A program made the position numbers and the translations under genes. The notes beneath the pieces are model-generated. The model saw only the letters and a program-made list of their open reading frames with translations. It was not told the origin of the DNA and did not search any database. DNA of 19,139 nucleotides. Origin: JBDRLU01 sp043812795 (GTDB lineage: Bacteria > Chloroflexota > Dehalococcoidia > Dehalococcoidales > UBA2162). Shown here piece by piece: positions 7,251 through 16,655 of this stretch (position 1 is its first letter; each line of letters opens with the position of its first letter). Where the stretch lies: positions 1-19,139 of the forward strand of contig JBDRLU010000023.1 of the NCBI GenBank assembly GCA_043812795.1, in the 5' to 3' direction.

Positions 7251-8327
7251 TTGAGTAAAGCCTTATCTCTCGTGATACCTACCTATAACGAGCGGGATAA
7301 CATTGTACCTCTCGTCGAAGCAATCCATGGCACTCTAGCTGGCCGCGAGTACGAAATCATCTTCGTCGATGATGATAGCCGCGATGGTACGGCCGAGGCA
7401 GTACACGGACTGGAGCCGCGTTTCCCTGTGCGGCTGGTGGTACGTAAGGATAAGAAGGGGCTGGCTTCGGCCGTCGTTGATGGCATCGGCTATGCCGACA
7501 GCGACATAGTCGGTGTCATGGATGCCGATTTGCAGCATCCTCCCGAAGTAATTCTCGGTCTGCTCAGGGCGCTGGAAGACGGTACTCAGGTAGCCATCGC
7601 CAGTCGGTATGTCAAAGGTGGGGGGACCGCAGATTGGGGACTTGCCCGGAAAATAATCTCGTGGGGAGCAGTGCTGCTCGCCCACCTGTTTTTACCGGAA
7701 ACCAGGGCCGTGTATGACCCGATGTCCGGCTTTTTCATGTTCAGGAAAGAGGTGGTGGACGGGGTGGCACTGAAGCCTACCGGCTACAAGATACTCCTCG
7801 AAATACTGGTCAAAGGCAAGTATCGGAAATTGACGGAAGTCCCTTACCGGTTTGTCTCACGGGAGAGAGGCAGCAGCAAGCTGGGCACAAAGCAGCAACT
7901 GGACTATTTGCGTCATGTCTTTAGTTTGATGAACCGCCGACAGGAGCTATCCAGGTTCGCTAAGTTCTGTCTGGTGGGAGGAAGCGGCGTGCTGGTCAAT
8001 ATGGGACTGTTATTGCTGCTGACGGAGTTTGTCGGATTTTATTACCTGCTTTCTTCAGCCATCGGTATCGAGACGTCGATTATCTCCAATTTCCTGCTTA
8101 ACGACTTCTTCACCTTCCGTGACCGGCGTGCTCAAAGTGCACAGAATCTGGTCGGGAGACTGTTCAAATTTAACCTGGTGAGCCTGGCCGGACTGGGTAT
8201 CAACTTGGCCCTGCTCTGGTTTCTTACCAGTGTCGTGGGTATGTACTACCTCATCTCCAACCTGTTCGGCATTGCGGCGGCAACGCTCTGGAACTACCTC
8301 GTTAATGTGCTGTGGACATGGCGATAA
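7251..8327 (+). CDS. DPM1-type polyprenyl-phosphate mannose synthase fused to a GtrA membrane domain
   Basis: The protein has 358 residues. Residues 5-225 form a GT2 glycosyltransferase domain with IPTYNERDNI (9-18), the nucleotide-binding VDDDSRDGT (39-47), the metal-binding DAD followed by LQHPPE (91-99) and the YDPMSGFFMF segment (155-164), all typical of dolichol/polyprenyl-phosphate mannosyl or glucosyl transferases. Residues about 234-357 are a four-helix GtrA domain (FAKFCLVGGSGVLVN at the start), which in such fusions is thought to help flip the lipid-linked sugar. The start is TTG behind a good TAGGAG. The next gene overlaps its 3' end and encodes a PMT-type transferase, the natural consumer of polyprenyl-P-mannose. 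The sugar (mannose or glucose) cannot be read from the sequence. Confidence 0.92.
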   Translation: MSKALSLVIPTYNERDNIVPLVEAIHGTLAGREYEIIFVDDDSRDGTAEAVHGLEPRFPVRLVVRKDKKGLASAVVDGIGYADSDIVGVMDADLQHPPEVILGLLRALEDGTQVAIASRYVKGGGTADWGLARKIISWGAVLLAHLFLPETRAVYDPMSGFFMFRKEVVDGVALKPTGYKILLEILVKGKYRKLTEVPYRFVSRERGSSKLGTKQQLDYLRHVFSLMNRRQELSRFAKFCLVGGSGVLVNMGLLLLLTEFVGFYYLLSSAIGIETSIISNFLLNDFFTFRDRRAQSAQNLVGRLFKFNLVSLAGLGINLALLWFLTSVVGMYYLISNLFGIAAATLWNYLVNVLWTWR

Positions 8328-9505
8328 TTAAAGTATTGGTCAGACTGAGTAGAAAAGAATACTTCTGGGTTACTGTTCTGACGCTATTCGTGCTGGCCAT
8401 GCATTTCTCCATTATCTATTATCCCGATGCTGTGGTGACGGATGAGTATTATTACGTCAATGATGCCCGGCACACTTTGAACGGAGAGATACAGTTCCGC
8501 GCCGAACATCCGCCTCTGGGCCAACTGTTCATCATCACTGGGATGCGTGTCTTCGGGGACAATCCACTGGGCTGGCGGTTCTTTTCCGTCATTATGGGTA
8601 GCGCCGGTATCTTTCTGCTCTATCTTATCTGCCAGCAGCTTGCCTTGTCCCGCCGGGCCGCTTTTCTGGCCGGCGTCTTGCTGGCCCTGGAGAATTTGAC
8701 CTTCATCCAGTCGAGCCTGGCTATGCTGGATGTTTTCACCGTATGTTTCATGCTACTCGCCTTCTGGCTGTATTTGAGAGGAGATTACCCGCTGGCAGCG
8801 GTGGCAGGTAGTTTCAGCGTCCTCACCAAGCTATCCGGCGTTCTGCTTTTCCTGGCTATTGGCCTGCACTGGCTTATCATGCGGCGGGACAGATGGCGCT
8901 TGTTTGTGCTCTCAATGGCACTGGCACCACTGCTTTTCCTGACCTTATTGCCGATTTTCAACCTCACTCTGACCGGACTACCCTTAGACCCCTTGAAACG
9001 AATCCACAATATGCTTACACTTTCTGGAAGCCTCACCTTCGATATTTCCATTCATCCCTGGGCCAGCCGGCCCTGGGAATGGCTCATCTCGCTAAAAACT
9101 ATGGACTATGACCTGCCTCACCATTACCAAGGTGTCATCAGCCCCACCTTATGGGCGCTAATCATTCCCACGGTCGGCTACATGGCTTACCTGATGAAAA
9201 AGCATAGCCCGGCGGCCATGTTCGGCGTGCTCTGGTTCGCCAGCACCTATCTGGTCTGGCTACCGCTGGAGCTGATTACTAACCGTATCACCTATATTTA
9301 CTATTTTTACCCCGCGGTCGGGGCGGTCTGTATCGGGCTGGCGATAGGTCTGGGGAAGTTACTGGAGCTCGGACAAACGAGAAGTAAACTCAGGCTGGCA
9401 GCAGTATCTATCTTTTGTCTCTACCTTGTGTTACATGCGGTAGTTTTTGTTCTTCTTACGCCGGTCTTTTCCCGATGGTTCCCCGCATGGCCACGGTTGT
9501 TATAA
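8318..9505 (+). CDS. PMT/ArnT-type membrane glycosyltransferase (GT39-like)
   Basis: This polytopic membrane protein of about 395 residues has the PMT-family first extracytoplasmic loop: TDEYYYVNDARH (acidic D-E pair at about 42-43) and AEHPPLGQL (about 62-70), followed by alternating hydrophobic helices and RxAFLAGVLLALE. These proteins move a sugar from polyprenyl phosphate to an acceptor outside the membrane, often Ser/Thr of exported proteins. It is shorter than typical PMTs (about 500 or more residues) and lacks a long C-terminal soluble part. It overlaps the DPM1-GtrA gene, which fits donor synthesis and transfer in one operon. ATG 8318 and an in-frame GTG at 8312 are both possible starts; neither has a Shine-Dalgarno, as expected for translational coupling. 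Confidence 0.85.
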   Translation: MAIIKVLVRLSRKEYFWVTVLTLFVLAMHFSIIYYPDAVVTDEYYYVNDARHTLNGEIQFRAEHPPLGQLFIITGMRVFGDNPLGWRFFSVIMGSAGIFLLYLICQQLALSRRAAFLAGVLLALENLTFIQSSLAMLDVFTVCFMLLAFWLYLRGDYPLAAVAGSFSVLTKLSGVLLFLAIGLHWLIMRRDRWRLFVLSMALAPLLFLTLLPIFNLTLTGLPLDPLKRIHNMLTLSGSLTFDISIHPWASRPWEWLISLKTMDYDLPHHYQGVISPTLWALIIPTVGYMAYLMKKHSPAAMFGVLWFASTYLVWLPLELITNRITYIYYFYPAVGAVCIGLAIGLGKLLELGQTRSKLRLAAVSIFCLYLVLHAVVFVLLTPVFSRWFPAWPRLL

Positions 9506-9525
9506 CTGGCCAGCTGGCTAAAGTA

Positions 9526-9554
9526 TTGACTTATCGTTAATGACCCAATAGAAT
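9526..9554 (+). promoter_or_regulatory. Sigma-70-type promoter giving a probably leaderless mRNA
   Basis: TTGACT (9526-9531), a 17-bp spacer and TAGAAT (9549-9554) make a near-consensus promoter. The expected transcription start, seven to eight bases past the -10, falls at 9561-9562, exactly at the GTG start codon of the following gene, which has no Shine-Dalgarno. A perfect 10-bp palindrome GCCAGCTGGC (9509-9518) just upstream of the -35 might be an operator. Confidence 0.75.
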
Positions 9555-9561
9555 TTCCCGT

Positions 9562-12500
9562 GTGGGGAAGTCAGCAGGGGTTAAACTGGTTCTGGCCGCT
9601 ACTTTTTTGTTCAGTCTTTTCTCGATTGTCCCCATTAGTCAGGCCCTAGCTGGCCCTGACGAAGCCAAGTGGTCCAGTGTTGAGATTCCTACCTCGGGTA
9701 AGACGGGAAACTGGGTACTGGCGGGAGGCTCGGATGTAAAACATCTGGTCAGGGCTATCGACGGTACTCTTTACTGTTATGCTAACCCCACGGGAACAAG
9801 TTACACGCTCTTTAAGTCTGCTGACGGCGGTTCGAGTTGGGCATACACGGGTAAGGTCGAAAATACTATCGTGGCATTGGCCACCGCCCCTGACGATGCC
9901 AGTGTTATTTATTACGCTACCAGTTCCGCAGTGTATAAATCATCGGATGCCGGTAGCAATTTTGCTCCGTTAATGTCAAGCCCGGGCGGTGCCGGTAGTG
10001 ATAATATCAGTATTACTTCAATAGCCGTCGGTAAGCTGAACAGCGGCCGGGTTATCGTTGTCGGCACCAGAGATGCGGATAGCTCACAATACGGCGGTGT
10101 TTACCTTCTGGAAGAGAGAGACGCTCTCCCCGCTCTGATAAATACCGGCCTGGGTAACTATGATGTTTATGCGTTAGCTTTTTCCCCGAGCTTCGCCAGT
10201 GACCGCCAGCTAGTGGCGGTCACCAGTAACGAGACCGATGCCTTCATTATGAGCCGGATTGATGGTGGTGGGTGGGGTCAGACTATCGGGAATGCGACCA
10301 TCGCCGGTATTGTGCCCCGGAGCGCCGTCCTGGCTTTTCCCGATGACTACAATGCCGCTCTGGCCGATTACAGTCTGTTCGTCGCCATTGATTCGGGCAG
10401 CAATACAGGTGATGTTTACCGGGTAGACGGGGTGCCGGCTCCGCAGCGCTCGGTGGTGACCGACCTCAATATCGGTTCAGCCTACAACTTGAGTGGTATT
10501 GATGTTAGCGGTCTGGCAATAAATGGCAGTGCCAGCACCGGCTGGCTGCTGGCCGGTGCTGCCAATAGCAGCCGGGTGTATCTCAGTACTGATGGCGGCA
10601 CAAACTGGAAAAGAGACACTAAAGAGCCAAGCGGACAATCGATAACCGGCCTGCTTATCCCACCCGGTAGTGCTGGCGGTATCGCTTATGCCGTTACCGG
10701 CGGCACTGAGAGCGCTTTCTCCCGTACCACCGATGGCGGTCTTACCTGGAACCAGATTGGGTTAATCGATACCGATATTAGCGCCATCGTTGACCTGGCC
10801 GTTTCTCCGACCTATGGTCAGGACCGGACCCTGTCTATGCTTACTGGTGCGGCGACGGCGACACGTAGTTTATGGCTAAGCCTGAGTGGTGGAGATGGCT
10901 GGGAAAGAGTGTTTACCAGTACCCTGGTGGGTGCCGGTAACCTGAATCTGGTTAAACTGTCCCCGAAATATGGCCAGGGTAGTCAGGTGGTGTTCTTGAC
11001 GGGGACAGTTGGCGGCAGTTCGGCATTATGGAAATCAAAAGATAACGGGCAGACTTTCGACTTACGGACTGGCCCCTTTCCGGTTGATGCTTGGGCCATC
11101 GCCGGCGATGATACCCTTTTCGTGGGGAGTTATAACGGCAGTGGTGCTCTCGTTTACAGTACGATTAATAGCGGCTTCTTTTATTCCGACGGAGCTATGG
11201 CCGGCAGCCAGCCGCTAAAATCAATCGCTCTGTCACCCGACTATGACCAGGACACGGCCATCCTGGTCGGCAATACCAGAGGTAAAGTTTACTATTCAAG
11301 CGATAATGGCAACTCCTTCGACCTGCTTGGCCAACCTCTACCTCAAGGACTGACACCAACGGATACCAGTAGAATAAGCGTTGCCTTCGACCCCGGGTTC
11401 AAGAGTAACAAAGCTGTCTATGCTGCTGCCGATTTTACCAGTACCAACGTAAGTAAAGAGCGAATCTTCCGCTTCATCATCGGCAAGAGCGATGTCTGGG
11501 AAAGTATCGATGGCGGGCTTCCCAGCGGAAGCAAACTTAGCCAAATCGCCATATCAGCCGAAGGGACTCTTTACGCCACTAATTCAGAGGTAGTTAGTGC
11601 CTCCAGGAAAGAAGGCGGCATGGAGCGCTCGCTCAACCCGACCTATCCCTTAACCCCGACTTTTGAAACAGTACTTACCGGTCTTGGTGATAATACCACT
11701 CTATCCGGCCTCTGGCTGTCGGGCAATCAGTTATGGTCGATAGACACTACCAATAGCGCATTGATGACCTATGTGGATAGTCTGATTCAGCCAGTTGTCC
11801 CGGTTCTACCGGCTGACGGGAGTGGTGGGGTAGGTATCAATAATGTTACCCTGGACTGGGAGTCAGCCCCGGAAGCCACTAAATACGAGTGGCAGCTTGA
11901 CTACGATACCGATTTCACCACGGTTCCAGCTGGCTTGACTGGTGAGACTGAAGAGAGTTCGGCGCGGTTACCGACTCTTGAGCTAGCGACCACCTATTAC
12001 TGGCGGGTAAGAGCAACGAAGCCGGTGTTAAGTCCGTGGTCACCGAAATTTTCCTTCACTACCAGCTTGGGTACCGCCGTGATTGCTCCGATATTATATT
12101 CTCCCGAGGCGGGTGCTAATGCCACCGAGCGAAAACCGGTATTTCAATGGAGTGCCATCGCGGGGGCTGATAAGTACGAATTGCTGGCATCGAATGAACC
12201 GGCTTTGGCTGAGCCGATAATTGTGAAGACGGGTGACTATGCCTTGCCGTCCACTGCCTGGCAGTGTGACATCAATCTGGACTTCGGTACTACCTACTAT
12301 TGGAAGGTAAGAGCCGTCAGTTCTAATAGTAATAGTGCCTGGAGTGCAGTGAGTGCTTTTACCACCCGGCCGCCGCCGTCACCATCGTCGGAGTCAGCAC
12401 AGACAATAACCATACCTCCTTCGCCAACGCCGACTGTGCCTGCGCCGGTACCTCCATTGCCACCTCCGTCCACGTCCCAGCCAGTGCTCCCCACCTGGGC

Positions 12501-12591
12501 TATCTACTTCGTCGGTGCTCTCCTTTTCGTCATCACTCTATTGTTAATAATTGTGGTATTGATGCTGGTGGTCATCATGAGGCGCTCGTAA
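9562..12591 (+). CDS. Second secreted Asp-box (BNR) repeat surface protein with C-terminal membrane anchor
   Basis: The 1009-residue protein has the same layout as the product of 133-3228. It has a signal peptide (MGKSAGVK, hydrophobic core, likely cleavage after ALA near residue 30) and many Asp-box repeats that fit the consensus better than in its paralogue (FKSADGGSSW, YLSTDGGTNW, RTTDGGLTW, YYSSDNGNSF). Two fibronectin-III-like domains follow (about 744-835 and 840-935, each with YYWRVR or YYWKVR), then a Pro-rich stalk (about 936-972), a membrane helix (about 975-1004) and the tail MRRS. It is probably an exported surface or S-layer-type protein and a plausible target of the glycosyltransferases just upstream. 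The start is GTG with no Shine-Dalgarno; the promoter position suggests a leaderless transcript. An enzyme function is not indicated. Confidence 0.85.
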   Translation: MGKSAGVKLVLAATFLFSLFSIVPISQALAGPDEAKWSSVEIPTSGKTGNWVLAGGSDVKHLVRAIDGTLYCYANPTGTSYTLFKSADGGSSWAYTGKVENTIVALATAPDDASVIYYATSSAVYKSSDAGSNFAPLMSSPGGAGSDNISITSIAVGKLNSGRVIVVGTRDADSSQYGGVYLLEERDALPALINTGLGNYDVYALAFSPSFASDRQLVAVTSNETDAFIMSRIDGGGWGQTIGNATIAGIVPRSAVLAFPDDYNAALADYSLFVAIDSGSNTGDVYRVDGVPAPQRSVVTDLNIGSAYNLSGIDVSGLAINGSASTGWLLAGAANSSRVYLSTDGGTNWKRDTKEPSGQSITGLLIPPGSAGGIAYAVTGGTESAFSRTTDGGLTWNQIGLIDTDISAIVDLAVSPTYGQDRTLSMLTGAATATRSLWLSLSGGDGWERVFTSTLVGAGNLNLVKLSPKYGQGSQVVFLTGTVGGSSALWKSKDNGQTFDLRTGPFPVDAWAIAGDDTLFVGSYNGSGALVYSTINSGFFYSDGAMAGSQPLKSIALSPDYDQDTAILVGNTRGKVYYSSDNGNSFDLLGQPLPQGLTPTDTSRISVAFDPGFKSNKAVYAAADFTSTNVSKERIFRFIIGKSDVWESIDGGLPSGSKLSQIAISAEGTLYATNSEVVSASRKEGGMERSLNPTYPLTPTFETVLTGLGDNTTLSGLWLSGNQLWSIDTTNSALMTYVDSLIQPVVPVLPADGSGGVGINNVTLDWESAPEATKYEWQLDYDTDFTTVPAGLTGETEESSARLPTLELATTYYWRVRATKPVLSPWSPKFSFTTSLGTAVIAPILYSPEAGANATERKPVFQWSAIAGADKYELLASNEPALAEPIIVKTGDYALPSTAWQCDINLDFGTTYYWKVRAVSSNSNSAWSAVSAFTTRPPPSPSSESAQTITIPPSPTPTVPAPVPPLPPPSTSQPVLPTWAIYFVGALLFVITLLLIIVVLMLVVIMRRS

Positions 12592-12600
12592 CTATGGAAG

Positions 12601-12630
12601 AAGCCAAATTGTACCCGGGGTGGCTTATTT
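12601..12630 (+). terminator. Weak terminator or attenuator between the surface protein and MFS genes
   Basis: AAGCCA (12601-12606) pairs with TGGCTT (12621-12626) over a 14-base loop, followed by ATTT. The stem is short and the T-tract poor, so partial termination is the most that can be claimed. I see no good promoter before the MFS genes, so some read-through from the surface-protein gene is likely. Confidence 0.25.
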
Positions 12631-12639
12631 GAGGAGAGG

Positions 12640-13965
12640 ATGTCTTTGATTAAAAAAAACCGGCGTACGAAGATATTCTTTGGCTGGTGGACAGTTCTCA
12701 CAGGGGGCATCCTGGGACTCTGGGTTGCCGGGTACCATGCCTACGGATTTTCGGCATTATTCAAACCGATAGCGTCAGAATTGGGCTTTAGCCGGGCGGT
12801 GGCCTCCGTCCCATCGAGTATCGGCCGGCTCGAGGGAGGTATCGAGGGGCCGGTAGCCGGCTGGATTACCGATAAATTCGGACCGAAATGGGTCGTGCTT
12901 TCCGGTGTCGTTCTTTTTAGTTTGGGCCTGATACTGATGAACTACATCAACTCAATCTGGGCCTTTTATCTTGTGTGGGGGGTTATCGTCGGGACAGGCC
13001 ACAATATTGCTACCACCGTCCCGATAGATACCGCCATCTCAAACTGGTTTGTTAAAAAACGGGGCGTTGCCCTGAGCATAAGGTGGGTGCTTTCCGGGCT
13101 TTCCGGGGTACTGGTACTGCCTCTTATTGCCTGGCTGATATCAACAGTAGGCTGGCGGATGACCTGTGTTATTGGGGGGATGGTCATGGCTGTGGTCGGC
13201 TTACCCCTTACCTGGTTCTTTCTGAAGCAGCACCGCCCGGAGTACTACGGTATGCTTCCTGACGGGGCTACTGCGGCTGATGGGGCTGCAGAAACGCCTC
13301 AGATGATAGACCGAGGCGTGAAATACGCGGCTGAAGTTAGGGAAGTGGAGTTTACCCTCCGGCAGGCAATGCGGACCCGCACTTACTGGTTGATGATACT
13401 GGTATGGTCTATTTACGGTCTGGTGATGCAAGGTATCAACGTCCATAGTATTCCCTTTCTTACCGACTTCGGGATTGAGCCGGTTAGAGCGGCCAGTGTG
13501 GTGGCGGTTATGATTTTGGCCAGCCTGCCGTCAAGATTTATCGCCGGATTTTTCATTGACCGCGTCCGAACCGAGCATCTGCCTTTTCTGGTTACGGGGG
13601 CTTACGCGCTGCAGGCGGCCGGTATTCTCATCTTTCTCCTCTACCAGACCACGGCGGCGATTTATCTCTGGTTTGTTCTCTATGGGTTTGGCATGGGAGC
13701 AGGTATCGCCCTGTCCTCTCCAATGAGGGCACGCTATTTCGGACGGAAAGCTTTCGGTTCTATCCACGGCAGCTCCCAAATGTTCGCGACGCCGGCCGGA
13801 GTAATCGCACCTATTTACGTCGGGTGGGTCTATGACACTACCGGCAGTTATATGAGTGTCTTTGTCTTATTTGCCGTAGCTCTGGGTATTGCCTCCGTGC
13901 TCATCATCTTCGCCCGTCCCCCCAGGCCACCGGCTCAGGTGACCGATATCCGCAGGATTGTATAA
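12640..13965 (+). CDS. MFS transporter, OFA/monocarboxylate-type, copy 1 of 3
   Basis: A 12-helix major facilitator protein (441 residues). It shows the family motif A after helix 2 (GWITDKFGPKW, about 74-84), a related loop in the second half (GFFIDRVRTEHL) and a conserved SNWFVKKRG segment. The pattern resembles oxalate/formate antiporter and monocarboxylate transporter relatives, so a small organic acid is a plausible substrate, but this is inference. The cytoplasmic loop contains TPQMIDRGVKYAAEV, shared by all three copies. GAGGAGAGG (12631-12639) directly abuts ATG 12640. A TTG at 12646 aligns with the starts of the other copies, would have better spacing and would give 439 residues as in copy 2, so it may be the true start. 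Confidence 0.88.
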   Translation: MSLIKKNRRTKIFFGWWTVLTGGILGLWVAGYHAYGFSALFKPIASELGFSRAVASVPSSIGRLEGGIEGPVAGWITDKFGPKWVVLSGVVLFSLGLILMNYINSIWAFYLVWGVIVGTGHNIATTVPIDTAISNWFVKKRGVALSIRWVLSGLSGVLVLPLIAWLISTVGWRMTCVIGGMVMAVVGLPLTWFFLKQHRPEYYGMLPDGATAADGAAETPQMIDRGVKYAAEVREVEFTLRQAMRTRTYWLMILVWSIYGLVMQGINVHSIPFLTDFGIEPVRAASVVAVMILASLPSRFIAGFFIDRVRTEHLPFLVTGAYALQAAGILIFLLYQTTAAIYLWFVLYGFGMGAGIALSSPMRARYFGRKAFGSIHGSSQMFATPAGVIAPIYVGWVYDTTGSYMSVFVLFAVALGIASVLIIFARPPRPPAQVTDIRRIV

Positions 13966-13987
13966 TGAGGCTCGAGAAGGAGGTTAA

Positions 13988-15307
13988 TTGATTAAGAAGC
14001 TGAAATTCCCCAGGATATTCTTTGGCTGGTGGACAGTGCTTGCCACCGGCCTCCTTGCTTTCTGGGGATTTGGCTATGCCGGTTCCGGGTTTTCGGCACT
14101 ATTCAAGCCGATAGCTTCGGAACTGGGTTTCAGCCGGGCGGTCACCTCCATTCCGGCGAGTATCAGCCGGCTTGAGGGAGGCTTTGAAGCTCCCTTGAGC
14201 GGATGGCTCACGGACAAATTCGGTCCCCGATGGGTGGTGTTTTCCGGTGTCTTGCTCATGAGTCTAGGGCTGATATTAATGAACTTCGTTAATTCGCTTT
14301 GGGCTTTTTATATCGTCTGGGGCGTCATTGTTGGCACCGGTAACAACGTCGCTCTTTCGATACCTTCGGATGCGGCCATCTCGAACTGGTTCGTTAAGAA
14401 AAGAGGTCTGGCCCTGAGTATTAAATGGACTTTTTCCGGCCTTTCCGGGGCGCTGGTTCTACCTCTTATTGCCTGGCTAATTACCGCAGTGGGTTGGCGG
14501 ATGACCATAATGTTCGGTGGGGTTGTCATGGGCCTTGTTGGTTTACCCCTTGCCTGGTTCTGCTTGCGGGAGCACCGTCCGGAGTATTACGGCCTTCTTC
14601 CTGATGGGGCTACAGAGAAGGAACCAGCTACGGAGACGGCTCAGATGATAAATAAGGGAACGCAGTACGCCGCCGAAGTTGATGAGATTGAGTTTACGGC
14701 CAGACAGGCGATGAGAACACGTGCGTTCTGGTTGCTCCTGGGACTGCTGAGCGCCCAGTCGCTGCTATTACCCACAATGACCCTGCACCTTATCCCCTTC
14801 TTGACCGATATGGGCATTGACCCCCTGAAAGCGGCCGGCATGATGGCGATTATCTATGCATCGGGCATTCCGGCGAGATTAGTCGGCGGGTTTCTGGCTG
14901 ACCGTATTAAGACGGGCCACCTTCCTTTATTATTGGGAGCGTCTTATCTGTTGCAGGCAGTGGGTATCCTCATCTTTTTATTAAACCCAACTATAGCGAT
15001 AATTTATGTCTGGTTCGTTGTCTATGGAGTGGGGCACGGGGCCGGTCTCATTTTAGCTCCGGCGATGAGGGCGCGTTATTTCGGACGGAAGGCTTTCGGC
15101 TCTATTGGTGGCGCTTCTTCTATGATTATGACACCGGTGGCGGTAATCGCACCTGTTTATGCCGGCTGGGTATATGATACCACCGGGAGTTATGTGAGTG
15201 CTTTCGTCCTGGTCTCAGCTCTGGTGGCTATTGCGGCTTTACTTCTCCCCTTGGCCCGTCCCCCCAGGCCACCGGCCCAGGTGACCGATATTCGCAGGAT
15301 TGTGTAA
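13988..15307 (+). CDS. MFS transporter, OFA/monocarboxylate-type, copy 2 of 3
   Basis: A 439-residue paralogue of the preceding gene, 22 bp downstream. It has the same landmarks: FFGWWTVL near the N-terminus, GWLTDKFGPRW after helix 2, ISNWFVKKRG, GGFLADRIKTGHL in the second half, and the tail RPPRPPAQVTDIRRIV. The TTG start has a strong AAGGAGG (13977-13983) four bases upstream. The last ~54 bases are nearly identical to those of copy 1 (about three differences), closer than the rest of the gene. This points to recent duplication or gene conversion. Helices 7 and 8 (SAQSLLLPTMTLHLIPF) differ more from the other copies, so substrate preference may differ. Confidence 0.88.
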   Translation: MIKKLKFPRIFFGWWTVLATGLLAFWGFGYAGSGFSALFKPIASELGFSRAVTSIPASISRLEGGFEAPLSGWLTDKFGPRWVVFSGVLLMSLGLILMNFVNSLWAFYIVWGVIVGTGNNVALSIPSDAAISNWFVKKRGLALSIKWTFSGLSGALVLPLIAWLITAVGWRMTIMFGGVVMGLVGLPLAWFCLREHRPEYYGLLPDGATEKEPATETAQMINKGTQYAAEVDEIEFTARQAMRTRAFWLLLGLLSAQSLLLPTMTLHLIPFLTDMGIDPLKAAGMMAIIYASGIPARLVGGFLADRIKTGHLPLLLGASYLLQAVGILIFLLNPTIAIIYVWFVVYGVGHGAGLILAPAMRARYFGRKAFGSIGGASSMIMTPVAVIAPVYAGWVYDTTGSYVSAFVLVSALVAIAALLLPLARPPRPPAQVTDIRRIV

Positions 15308-15328
15308 TAAGGCGCGGGAAGGGGTCAA

Positions 15329-16645
15329 TTGATTAAACGGCTCAGGTTGCCCAGGGTGTTCTCCGGCTGGTGGATGGTTTTGGGTGGTGGCACCATCGGC
15401 CTCTGGCTAACCGGCTATGGAGTCTATGGTATTTCCGCCCTGTTTAAACCAATCGCTTCAGAATTGGGCTTTAGCCGGGCGGCTACGTCGATAGCGGCCA
15501 GCATTACGCGCTTTGAAGGTGGTTTCGAAGGGCCGTTAGCCGGCTGGGCTACGGACCGGTTCGGGCCGAAGTGGGTTATCTTTTTTGGTGTGGCCCTGGC
15601 TGGTATCAGTCTGGTGTTGATGTACTTTATCAATTCACTCTGGGCCTATTACCTCGTCTGGGGGGTGCTGGTGGGGACAGGGCATAATATCACCACAACG
15701 CTACCGTTGGATACAGCCATTACCAACTGGTTTGTCAAGAAGAGGGGAATAGCCCTGGGGATTAAGATGGTCTTGAACGGCCTTTCTGGGGTACTGGTTC
15801 TCCCTCTTCTTGCTTGGCTCATTGTCACTCAGGGATGGCGGGTGGCCTGTCTTATTGGTGGGGTGGTCTTGCTGGTCTTTGGGTTACCTCTTACCTGGTT
15901 TTCTCTCCGGTCGCGACGGCCGGAATATTATGGCCTGCTTCCCGATGGTGCGGCTACCGAAAAAACGGTCGATACCAGTCAGACAATCGATAGAGGGATA
16001 AAATATGCCGCCGAGGTTGCCGAGTTAGAATTTACGCTAAGGCAGGCAATGAGAACACCCACTTTCTGGCTGATGATACTGGCTAATGCTCTCCATGGTA
16101 TGGTCGGCCCGGCGATTAACATTCACAGTATCCCCTTCCTGACGGATATCGGCATTGGAGCGCTTCAGGCTGCCAGCATACTTTCGCTGATGGTCCTGGT
16201 CGGGCTGCCGCTAAGATTGGTTGGCGGCTTTTTGTCCGACCGTGTTAAGAAACAATATTTACGGATGCTCGTGGGAGCGGCTTATTTGTTGCAGGCTATC
16301 GGGTTTGCGACATTCCTGTTCAGCCAGACTATACCCATGATTTATGTCTGGTTTGTTGTTTACGGCATCGGCAACGGACTGGCTCAGGGCTTGAACGAAC
16401 CAATGCGGGCCCGCTACTTTGGGCGGAAGGCCTTTGGCTCTATTCGTGGTGTATCCGTGCTGTTCATGATGCCGGTAGGAGTGCTTGCTCCCGTCTACGT
16501 GGGCTGGGCTTACGATACCAGTGGCAGCTATATCGGTGCTTTTACCCTGGTAGCGGTGCTGGTAGCTATCTCTGCCGTCGTCATGTTTTTTGCTGTCCCG
16601 CCCCGGCCTCCCGCCCGAATTACGGATATCCGTGATATTATCTAG
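15329..16645 (+). CDS. MFS transporter, OFA/monocarboxylate-type, copy 3 of 3
   Basis: A 438-residue paralogue, 21 bp after copy 2. It carries GWATDRFGPKW after helix 2, ITNWFVKKRG, GGFLSDRVKKQYL and a diverged tail, PPRPPARITDIRDII. The TTG start follows GGAAGGGG (15317-15324) at four bases, the same arrangement as in copy 2. This copy is the most diverged at its 3' end, suggesting that copies 1 and 2 share a more recent history there. It ends 10 bp from the convergent MBL-fold gene, with no terminator visible between them. Confidence 0.88.
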   Translation: MIKRLRLPRVFSGWWMVLGGGTIGLWLTGYGVYGISALFKPIASELGFSRAATSIAASITRFEGGFEGPLAGWATDRFGPKWVIFFGVALAGISLVLMYFINSLWAYYLVWGVLVGTGHNITTTLPLDTAITNWFVKKRGIALGIKMVLNGLSGVLVLPLLAWLIVTQGWRVACLIGGVVLLVFGLPLTWFSLRSRRPEYYGLLPDGAATEKTVDTSQTIDRGIKYAAEVAELEFTLRQAMRTPTFWLMILANALHGMVGPAINIHSIPFLTDIGIGALQAASILSLMVLVGLPLRLVGGFLSDRVKKQYLRMLVGAAYLLQAIGFATFLFSQTIPMIYVWFVVYGIGNGLAQGLNEPMRARYFGRKAFGSIRGVSVLFMMPVGVLAPVYVGWAYDTSGSYIGAFTLVAVLVAISAVVMFFAVPPRPPARITDIRDII

Positions 16646-16655
16646 CGGGCAGACG

